From Sediminispirochaeta sp. (lineage in GTDB: Bacteria > Spirochaetota > Spirochaetia > DSM-16054 > Sediminispirochaetaceae): a stretch of DNA of 5,706 nt. A program made the position numbers and the translations under genes. The stretch is taken from the NCBI GenBank assembly GCA_011046055.1, contig DSBN01000307.1, positions 1 to 5,706 of the forward strand, written 5' to 3'. Below are positions 1-5,706 of this stretch, piece after piece. The notes under the pieces are model-generated. The model made no database searches. It was not told where the DNA came from and worked only from the letters and a program-made list of their open reading frames with translations. Position 1 is the first letter of the stretch. Each line of letters begins with the position of its first letter.

Positions 1-8
1 CTTGAATA

Positions 9-3000
9 TTAAGCCTTGTTCCGTCGTGCTTCCAGTATGCGTTGACGTTTTTCACGACGCTTCTGCTTCCTTTTTTCCTTTTTTGCCTGTCTCTTGTCGG
101 ACATACGGTTCAAGATCGCGTAGAGCACGGGTATGAGAAAAAGAGTCAACAGCGAGCCCACGGACAAACCGCCGACCACCGACTTTCCAATAGGCGCCAC
201 CAGTTCCGAGCCCTCCCCAGGGAAGAAAGCCATCGGAATAAGGGCCAAAATTGTGGTCAAGCTGGTCATCAGGATAGGCCGTAATCTGTTCCCGCCGGCG
301 GCCACACAGGCGTCGTGGATCGAGAGGCCCCGCTTGCGCAGCAAGTTGGTATAGTCCACCAGCACGATACCGTTGTTGACGATAATTCCCGCCAGCATCA
401 CCAGTCCAACGGCGGTGAGCAGACTGTAGGTCTCGCCGGTGAAAAAGTACAGACCGATAACCCCGATCAAGGAGAGAGGAATGGTGAACAGAATGATAAA
501 GGGATCGAGAAAGGATTCGAATTGGCTGGCCATCACTCCGAAGACCAGAAAGATCGAGACCAGCAGTATGTAGATGAAACGCTGTCCGTATTTGATCAGT
601 TCCTGGTACTCCCCGGAGAACTCGATCTGCACGTCCGGTTCCGCCGGGATATTCTCCCGCACCAACCGTCGGACCCGGCTCTCCACCATGTTGATGGGTA
701 CCCCTGGAGCCGTCCCGGCGGTCACATGGATCACTCGGGCCTGGTTCTCCCGGTTGATATTCACCGGGCCGGTGGTCCGCTCGTAGGAGGCGAAGCTGGC
801 CAAGGGGATCCGCTGTCCCGAGTTGTTCAGTACAAAGAGTTTGTCCAGATCGGGCAACGCGTTACGGTCGCCCTCGGCCAGAAAGAGCCGGATGTCGTAC
901 TCGGTACCCCCCTGACTGAGCTGGGAGGCGGTAATACCGTCGATATTGGCCCGTATTTCTTGCCCCACTCCGTGCACGTTGAGTCCCAGGTTGTAGAGCC
1001 TGTCTCTATCGATAAGAATCTCGACCTGGGGCAGTCCGTCTTTCAGATCCACCGTCGGCTCGGTAATCTCAGGGATCTCCCGATCCAAGAGGTCCCGGAT
1101 CTGCTCGGCAATCACCTTGCCCTTCTCCAGATCTTCCGTCTTGACCAGTATATCCACTGGACTGGCCCCCATCATCGGACCGCCGCCCATGCCGCTGAAG
1201 GAAAACTTGGCCGAGGGGAAGCTGTTGAAATGACGGCGAAGCTTCTGTTTGATCTCTTCGGAAGAATCCACCCGCTCCTCAAAGGGCGGCAGCTGGACCT
1301 GCAGTGTGCCCGTGTGGCTCTCCACCGCCCCGGCGAAGCCGAAGAATCCCCTTCCCCCGACTTGAATGATGAGTTGTTCGTAACCCGACACCTCTTCTTT
1401 GACCATCTCAGCCATTTGCTTGAGCACCGCCTCGGTGTACTCCAGTTTGGTACCGATGGGCATCTCCACCTGGAGCTGCACCATGTCCTCGGCCATACTA
1501 GGCAGAAACTCGAAGCCCGCCGTCGTCAGGGTCGCCCCGCTGACGACCAACAGCACGATTACCACCAGAATCACCAGCAGCTTGTGTCGGAGGTTGAAAC
1601 GCAGCAGCTTTTCATACCCCCTCTCGAGCCCTACAAAAAAACGATTCATCAGATCGTCCACCCGTCTCAGCAAACCGGTCAACGGTCGCTGCCGCCGACT
1701 GGTCAGGGGCAGGTAATGGCTCGAGAGAACGGGAATCAGCAACATCGCCACCGCCAGCGAACTGGTCAGGGATATCACCACGGTGAAGGACAAGCTGGCC
1801 AGCAGCTCGCCAGTCACATCCAGCTGATTTTTAAAAAGTGCCACCGGTGCAAAAACACAGATCGTCGTCAAGGTGGAGGCCACGATGGCGTTGATCATCT
1901 CCTGGGTACCCAGAATCGAGGAGGCGGTCAGCTTGGCCCCCTTCTCCCGATAGCGGTAGATGTTCTCCAGTATTACAATGGAGTTGTCCACCAGCATCCC
2001 CACTCCCAGAGCCAGTCCGGCCAGGGTCATGATGTTCAAAGTCAGGTCGGCAAAGTACATCACCATCAAGGTGACCACCAGACTGATGGGAATGGTCAGG
2101 GCGATGATAAAAGTACTCTTGAAGCTGCGGAGAAACACGAAGAGTACCAAAACGGCGAAGAGCGCCCCCAAAATCGCGCTTGAAGAGACCTGGTTCAGAG
2201 AAGACTTAATAATATCGGTGGTGTTGAACAGCTCCGAGACCTGCACTCCTTGGGGTACCTCCTGGTTGATTCGATCCAGACGCTCCCGAACCCGTTCGAC
2301 CGTCTGCACCGAGTTGGTGCCGCTCTGCTTCTGCACCACCACCTGTATACCCGGCTCACCGTTGATAAAGACCAGACTCTCGGGGGTCCGCAAACCGTCG
2401 TAGACCTCGGCGATATCCCTCAAGCGCACAGTCCGCATGCCCGCGCCGTTGATACCGCCACCCATTGCCGTACCCATGGAAGCCGCCTGAGAGGATGAAG
2501 AGGCCTTGTAGGCGATGACCGTGTTTTTGATCTGTTCAATACTCTGGTAGCGCCCGCTGGTGAGAACCAAATAATTCTTGGTCCCCTCGGAAATACTTCC
2601 GGCGGATATCTGCACGTTCTGCCCCCGCATCATATTGGCTACTTGGGTCATGGTCAGACCGTAAGCGGCCAATCGGTCCTGGGGGATCTCCACGCGGATG
2701 ATTCTCTCCCTGCCACCGGAGAGACTGGTCATAGCCACCCCCTCGACCTGCTCGATCCGGGGCTGCACGATATCCTCGGCGATCTGCCGCAGCTCCGCTG
2801 CGGTCCTCGGACCTGACACGGTGAGACCCATGATCGGAATCATCGACGGGTCGAACTTGAAGATCATCGGTGACCCGGCTCCGTCCGGTAAATATCCCTT
2901 GATAAACTCCAGACTGTCCCGCACGCTGTTGGCCGCCTCGGCCATATTCGTACCGTAGGTGAACTCCAGCATCACCATGCTGTTGCCCTTTGAAGAAGTG

Positions 3001-3245
3001 GAGCTAATGTCACGGACATTGCTCACGTTGCTCATGGCCCCCTCCAAGGGGCGGGTGACGCTCTTTTCTACCTCCTCTGGACCAGCACCCTCGTAATCGG
3101 TGAAGACCACCAAGATCGGCGGTTCGATCTCGGGATACAGATCGATGGCCAAGTCGGTAGCCGAATATATACCCAAGCCGATGACCAAGAGAAAAATGAC
3201 AAATATCGTGGTCGGTCGGCGTACAACCGTTTTTGTAATACTCAT
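9..3245 (-). CDS. RND efflux transporter, HAE1/AcrB-like inner-membrane pump
   Basis: Complete 1078-residue proton-driven exporter of the AcrB/MexB superfamily, expected to work as a trimer. The topology is classic: TM1 (about 12-28), a large periplasmic loop (about 29-355), TM2-TM6 (about 356-507), TM7 (about 555-577), a second periplasmic loop (about 578-886) and TM8-TM12 (about 887-1046). The start MSITKTVVRRPTTIFV is typical of the family. GFFGFAG (633-639) aligns by eye with the AcrB switch loop, placing F635 and F637 at AcrB F615 and F617. The relay residues D420, R987 and T994 match AcrB D407, R971 and T978. The partners of D408 and K940 are instead N421 and N957. Oddities are a Ser/Gly/Met-rich insertion at 248-270, a Met/Gly loop at 683-697 and a strongly basic tail at 1051-1078. 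It is the last gene visible and follows the adaptor by 6 bases. Family is certain; the substrate is inferred only as hydrophobic or amphiphilic. Confidence 0.97.
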   Translation of the reverse strand: MSITKTVVRRPTTIFVIFLLVIGLGIYSATDLAIDLYPEIEPPILVVFTDYEGAGPEEVEKSVTRPLEGAMSNVSNVRDISSTSSKGNSMVMLEFTYGTNMAEAANSVRDSLEFIKGYLPDGAGSPMIFKFDPSMIPIMGLTVSGPRTAAELRQIAEDIVQPRIEQVEGVAMTSLSGGRERIIRVEIPQDRLAAYGLTMTQVANMMRGQNVQISAGSISEGTKNYLVLTSGRYQSIEQIKNTVIAYKASSSSQAASMGTAMGGGINGAGMRTVRLRDIAEVYDGLRTPESLVFINGEPGIQVVVQKQSGTNSVQTVERVRERLDRINQEVPQGVQVSELFNTTDIIKSSLNQVSSSAILGALFAVLVLFVFLRSFKSTFIIALTIPISLVVTLMVMYFADLTLNIMTLAGLALGVGMLVDNSIVILENIYRYREKGAKLTASSILGTQEMINAIVASTLTTICVFAPVALFKNQLDVTGELLASLSFTVVISLTSSLAVAMLLIPVLSSHYLPLTSRRQRPLTGLLRRVDDLMNRFFVGLERGYEKLLRFNLRHKLLVILVVIVLLVVSGATLTTAGFEFLPSMAEDMVQLQVEMPIGTKLEYTEAVLKQMAEMVKEEVSGYEQLIIQVGGRGFFGFAGAVESHTGTLQVQLPPFEERVDSSEEIKQKLRRHFNSFPSAKFSFSGMGGGPMMGASPVDILVKTEDLEKGKVIAEQIRDLLDREIPEITEPTVDLKDGLPQVEILIDRDRLYNLGLNVHGVGQEIRANIDGITASQLSQGGTEYDIRLFLAEGDRNALPDLDKLFVLNNSGQRIPLASFASYERTTGPVNINRENQARVIHVTAGTAPGVPINMVESRVRRLVRENIPAEPDVQIEFSGEYQELIKYGQRFIYILLVSIFLVFGVMASQFESFLDPFIILFTIPLSLIGVIGLYFFTGETYSLLTAVGLVMLAGIIVNNGIVLVDYTNLLRKRGLSIHDACVAAGGNRLRPILMTSLTTILALIPMAFFPGEGSELVAPIGKSVVGGLSVGSLLTLFLIPVLYAILNRMSDKRQAKKEKRKQKRREKRQRILEARRNKA

Positions 3246-3251
3246 AGATTA

Positions 3252-4259
3252 CTACTCCAAGGTATCTTTATCACCCAGAGCTTCGAGCCGTTCTACAACC
3301 CTCACTCTGGAACCGTCTTCGAGCAGAGTCTGACCCCGGTATACCACTTCCATCCCCGGTTCAAGACCCTCTAGGACTTCCAACTTCTGGTCGATCTCAA
3401 TACCCGATCGGATTTCAATCCTCCGAGCCGGCTCTGAATCTTCCTGCTCGTCCTCATCGACCACGAATACATACTCGCTGCCGAAACGCTCCACTCGACA
3501 CTCCGCGGGGATCAGCACTCCCCGTTTTTCCTGGGTGATCAGCTTCACTTTCCCAAACATTCCGGCCTTCAACACCCCATCACCGTCGTTCTGAACGCTC
3601 AGCTTTACTTCCAACGTTCGGGTCTGAGGGTCTACCACCGGGCTGAGTTCTCGAACCCGTCCCTGAAATACTTTGCCCGGGTAAGCGGCGAATTCTACCT
3701 CCGCCGGAAGCCCCACTCTCATCAGCGAAAGGAACTTCTCCGCCACGTAAACCCGCAGCTCCAGCTCCTCCATATCGCTGATCCGTACCACCGGAGTCTG
3801 CGGACTCACCGTCGCCCCCACCTGGGCGGGGATACTGGTAATGGTCCCGCTTATCGCCGCCTTGACCGGACTGGCGGCAAACTGCATCCCCGGCCGGGAC
3901 GGATCTACCTCGGCGATCACCTGGTCCTTGCGCACCCGCTGGCCCACCTCGACGTAGACCCGGGAAAGCTTGCCAGAGATCTCCGGATAGGTATCCACCT
4001 GGGTTCGAGAGACCAAGTCACCGTTCAAGTCAATGTAGTCGCGGATCTCTCCCTCGCTGGCGGGAATCGTCGTCACCGCAAAAACCGTTTGTTCCTCCTG
4101 CCGCGTCTCCGGTGCCCCTTCCGCCGGCTCTGCCGATTCTCCCTTCTCGCCGAAGGCTCCGCAGGATCCCAGTAGCAGTACCATCGCGATCACGCTTATT
4201 CCCAAAGTCAAATGCAAAACTCTTTGGCCTTTTTTTCTATTCTTATTCATCTGTCTCAT
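3252..4259 (-). CDS. RND periplasmic adaptor (membrane fusion protein), lipoprotein, lacking the alpha-hairpin
   Basis: HlyD/AcrA-type adaptor of 335 residues that should bridge the inner-membrane pump and the TolC-like channel. It starts with a basic, hydrophobic lipoprotein signal ending in LGSC (Cys33), followed by an acidic Glu/Pro/Ala-rich linker (about 37-58). Lipoyl half 1 covers about 90-119 (ISGKLSRVYVEVGQRV) and half 2 about 134-162 (AISGTITSIPAQVGATV). Only about 14 residues, including SRPGMQFAASPVKA, join them, where AcrA-type proteins insert a long helical hairpin. The beta-barrel domain is about 165-245, containing VVDPQTRTLEV and AGMFGKV. The membrane-proximal domain is about 246-325, including VLIPAECRV and GLEPGMEVV. 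A short acidic stretch, DEDEQEDSEP (268-277), breaks up the latter. This layout resembles what I recall of Borrelia BesA. Its stop lies 6 bases before the transporter start, so the two products are probably translationally coupled. Confidence 0.95.
   Translation of the reverse strand: MRQMNKNRKKGQRVLHLTLGISVIAMVLLLGSCGAFGEKGESAEPAEGAPETRQEEQTVFAVTTIPASEGEIRDYIDLNGDLVSRTQVDTYPEISGKLSRVYVEVGQRVRKDQVIAEVDPSRPGMQFAASPVKAAISGTITSIPAQVGATVSPQTPVVRISDMEELELRVYVAEKFLSLMRVGLPAEVEFAAYPGKVFQGRVRELSPVVDPQTRTLEVKLSVQNDGDGVLKAGMFGKVKLITQEKRGVLIPAECRVERFGSEYVFVVDEDEQEDSEPARRIEIRSGIEIDQKLEVLEGLEPGMEVVYRGQTLLEDGSRVRVVERLEALGDKDTLE
3255..3260 (-). promoter_or_regulatory. Ribosome binding site of the RND transporter gene
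   Basis: The minus strand reads TTGGAG, with GGAG 9 bases before the ATG at 3243-3245. The site lies inside the last two sense codons of the adaptor gene, directly before its TAG stop. Ribosomes finishing the adaptor would therefore sit over this site, which favours coupled translation of adaptor and transporter. The position also supports the ATG at 3245 as the true start. Confidence 0.75.
4161..4259 (-). other. Lipoprotein signal peptide of the adaptor (residues 1-33)
   Basis: The first 13 residues carry several Lys/Arg. A hydrophobic core follows (about 14-30), then L30-G31-S32-C33, which fits the signal peptidase II lipobox. Cys33 would become the lipidated first residue of the mature protein. 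Residue +2 is Gly, not the Asp that marks inner-membrane retention in Escherichia coli. Retention rules differ in other phyla, so the final membrane cannot be decided. An inner-membrane anchor is expected from its role. Confidence 0.85.
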
Positions 4260-4268
4260 ATTCTCTGA

Positions 4269-4275
4269 CTCCCTC
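4269..4275 (-). promoter_or_regulatory. Ribosome binding site of the adaptor gene
   Basis: On the minus strand the sequence is GAGGGAG, a strong Shine-Dalgarno match, 9 bases before the ATG at 4257-4259. A second in-frame ATG (codon 4) would sit 18 bases away, so the first ATG is the better start. The site lies in the 40-base gap after the channel gene. That gap shows no convincing promoter or terminator hairpin, which fits co-transcription. Confidence 0.75.
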
Positions 4276-4299
4276 TTGTCTAATTCTTCCGTTCACCCC

Positions 4300-5706
4300 T
4301 CACTCGGAGAGCTTTTCGATTTCAGTGTTCAGCTGGTACTCCAGATCGATGAGCGCGGAAAGGTAGTTGTAGCGCTCCTTGAGCACCTCCAGCTGGGCGG
4401 ATTTCAGCTCGATTTCGGCATTCTGCACTTCCAGCAGCTCCTGACTCCCGGCATTGTAAGCCTCCTCGGCCATCTCGTAGGCCCGCCGAGCCCGCTCGAC
4501 ATTCAGCAGCAGCGTGTCGATCGTGTCCCGAGACTTCTCCAGCTGCCTCACCGTAGAGTCGATCTCCATCTTGGCCCCGCGGATCGTCTGCAAGAGCCCC
4601 AGTCGGGTCTTCTGAATATTGTCCTCCAGCTCCCGCATACCAATCTGGGTCTGGGAAAAAGGCAGCAGCCCGTCCAGCGACATAGCCAGGGTCAGCCGAA
4701 ACATCCCGCTGCGCTGATTCCACTCCGCCCCGTCGCCAAACCAGGGGTCCGCCCAGGGATCGCCGACCAAACCGGGGTCCATATTGAAGCCCAGTATCAG
4801 CTGCGGCGTGTAGACCTGCAGCTTGGTCGCTTGCAGCTGGTTTTCCAGAGCTTCTATTGTGCCCAACATGGACCGTACGTCCAGTCGATCGGTCAAGTAC
4901 TCTTCGATCAACTTCTCCGCATCCACCGTCACCGCCTCGGCCTCGATGGAACCCTCCAGCTCGATCTCTCGGTTCATGTCCACGCCCAAGCTCATCTTGA
5001 AACCCTGCAGAGCCTGCTGATACCCCAGATCGAGCTGCTTCAGCTGGGGCTTCATGTTCTCCCAAGCCACCCGCGCGCTGAGCACCTGCAGCTCCGGTAC
5101 CATACCGTTCTCGTAGTTGATCTGGGCCTGCTCATAGCGGCGCTGGGCGGCGTCGATGTTCTCCTGCATCAACGCCCGATTCTCCTGCATCAACAGCAGG
5201 TTATAAAAGCTCTTGCGCACATCCCGCACAACCCGCCGTTGGGCCTGCTCGTAGGAGATCCTGCCCTGCCGATAGTCGATCCGGGTCCCCAAAATCCCAT
5301 TGTACATCGCCAGGTTCAAGGTCAAGGAAAAATCGAGCCCCGCCGAAACCGACCATTGGGGAAGGTTGGCGGATTGATACGCCGGTATATCGGTGTCGGG
5401 AGGCACCTCCTGAAAACTAGTGAGCACGTCCATACTCTGCGCCTCGTTCATCCGCCCCATGGTCCCGCTGGCCTGCACCGACGGAATGAAGCGGTTCCAA
5501 GCGTAGTCCGCCGCCCGCTCTTTGATCCGCAGGTCCACCGCCTCGGTCTTCAGCTGCAGATTGTTCTCCAGTGCCGTCCGCACCGCCAGCTCCTCGTCGA
5601 GCAGCAGTACCCCTTCCGGTCCCGCCTCCTGCTCGAGATCCCCGGAGACCTCGAGCCCCACCGGTGAGCCCGCCTCGGCCTTCTCGACAGCCTGTCGTTC
5701 CAATTC
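4300..5706 (-). CDS. TolC-family outer-membrane efflux channel, 5'-partial
   Basis: Outer-membrane factor that would form the trimeric exit duct of the pump. The open frame runs off the right edge: the first in-window codons are GAA TTG GAA. The TTG at 5703 is unlikely to be the real start because no signal peptide follows it, so the true start and signal sequence lie beyond the window. Numbering from that TTG, the 467 visible residues show the two tandem OEP repeats of TolC proteins. Repeat 1 spans about 35-240 and ends in the helix around YENG...LQVLSARVAW (197-214). Repeat 2 spans about 262-460 and carries YNAGSQELLEVQNAEIEL (416-433). Likely beta strands of the outer-membrane barrel flank loops at about 86-116 and 309-330. 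The rest is heptad-rich helix. The visible length is close to a full mature TolC-type protein. It is the first visible gene of the operon, 40 bases ahead of the adaptor. Family assignment is firm; the substrate is unknown. Confidence 0.93.
   Translation of the reverse strand, partial: ELERQAVEKAEAGSPVGLEVSGDLEQEAGPEGVLLLDEELAVRTALENNLQLKTEAVDLRIKERAADYAWNRFIPSVQASGTMGRMNEAQSMDVLTSFQEVPPDTDIPAYQSANLPQWSVSAGLDFSLTLNLAMYNGILGTRIDYRQGRISYEQAQRRVVRDVRKSFYNLLLMQENRALMQENIDAAQRRYEQAQINYENGMVPELQVLSARVAWENMKPQLKQLDLGYQQALQGFKMSLGVDMNREIELEGSIEAEAVTVDAEKLIEEYLTDRLDVRSMLGTIEALENQLQATKLQVYTPQLILGFNMDPGLVGDPWADPWFGDGAEWNQRSGMFRLTLAMSLDGLLPFSQTQIGMRELEDNIQKTRLGLLQTIRGAKMEIDSTVRQLEKSRDTIDTLLLNVERARRAYEMAEEAYNAGSQELLEVQNAEIELKSAQLEVLKERYNYLSALIDLEYQLNTEIEKLSE

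Noticed and set aside
315..2183. 622-codon open frame on the plus strand, antisense to the transporter gene
   Set aside because: It starts at GTG with only a weak AGG at close spacing, its product is rich in His, Gln, Gly and Arg with no recognisable domain, and it lies wholly inside a certain RND gene. It is best explained as an antisense shadow of codon use in a GC-rich gene.
9..3245. Heavy-metal (CusA-type) efflux identity for the pump, prompted by its Met-rich loops
   Set aside because: The FGFAG switch loop and overall sequence follow the HAE1/AcrB type, and the Met residues sit in low-complexity Gly-rich loops rather than in recognisable CusA metal-site contexts.
4260..4299. Internal promoter or terminator between channel and adaptor genes
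   Set aside because: The 40-base gap shows only a Shine-Dalgarno sequence. I see no paired -35/-10 elements and no stem-loop followed by a T run.
4322..5065. 247-codon open frame on the minus strand, in another frame of the channel gene
   Set aside because: The product is Gly/Arg/Ala-rich with no domain, and the overlapping frame is a clear outer-membrane channel. It is a shadow frame.
4276..5667. 463-codon open frame on the plus strand, antisense to the channel gene
   Set aside because: It starts at TTG, its product is dominated by Leu, Gln, His and Pro, and no family motif is visible. The opposite strand encodes a clear TolC-type protein across the same stretch.
4300..5703. TTG at 5701-5703 as the true start of the channel gene
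   Set aside because: The following residues are charged (ERQAVEKAEAG) with no signal peptide, the frame stays open to the window edge, and no upstream sequence is available to judge a ribosome binding site. The gene is more likely cut by the window.

Overview
The window holds one tightly packed operon for a tripartite RND-type efflux pump. All genes lie on the minus strand, so transcription runs right to left. In transcription order they are: a TolC-family outer-membrane channel (4300-5706, 5' end cut off by the window edge), a short lipoprotein membrane-fusion (periplasmic adaptor) protein (3252-4259), and a complete inner-membrane RND transporter of the hydrophobe/amphiphile efflux (HAE1/AcrB-like) type (9-3245). 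The gaps are 40 and 6 bases, each downstream gene has its own Shine-Dalgarno sequence, and no promoter or terminator is visible. The promoter must lie to the right of the window. Only 8 bases follow the transporter stop codon.

Working model: the RND protein takes substrates from the periplasm or the outer leaflet of the inner membrane and is driven by the proton gradient. The lipid-anchored adaptor packs around its periplasmic top. The TolC-like trimer carries the substrate across the outer membrane. The substrate cannot be read from the sequence. An AcrB-like FGFAG switch loop argues for hydrophobic or amphiphilic compounds rather than monovalent metal ions.

The organism is a diderm (Gram-negative-type) bacterium of moderately high GC, judged by eye and not computed. 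The most informative point is the adaptor. The two halves of its lipoyl domain are joined by only about 14 residues, so it has no room for the alpha-helical hairpin that usually contacts the TolC channel. As I recall, the Borrelia adaptor BesA also lacks the hairpin, and the Borrelia genes besC-besA-besB have the same channel-adaptor-transporter order. A spirochaete source is therefore a reasonable but unproven guess, because hairpin-less adaptors may occur in other phyla.

The transporter has three further features worth noting: a variant proton-relay set (Asp-Asn in TM4 and Asn-Asn in TM10, in place of AcrB's Asp-Asp and Lys-Asn), two small Gly/Met-rich periplasmic loops, and a very basic cytoplasmic C-terminal tail. 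I see no mobile element, RNA gene, CRISPR array or clearly new system. This is a recognisable efflux operon of an atypical adaptor class. The long open frames on the plus strand are antisense shadows of the two larger genes.
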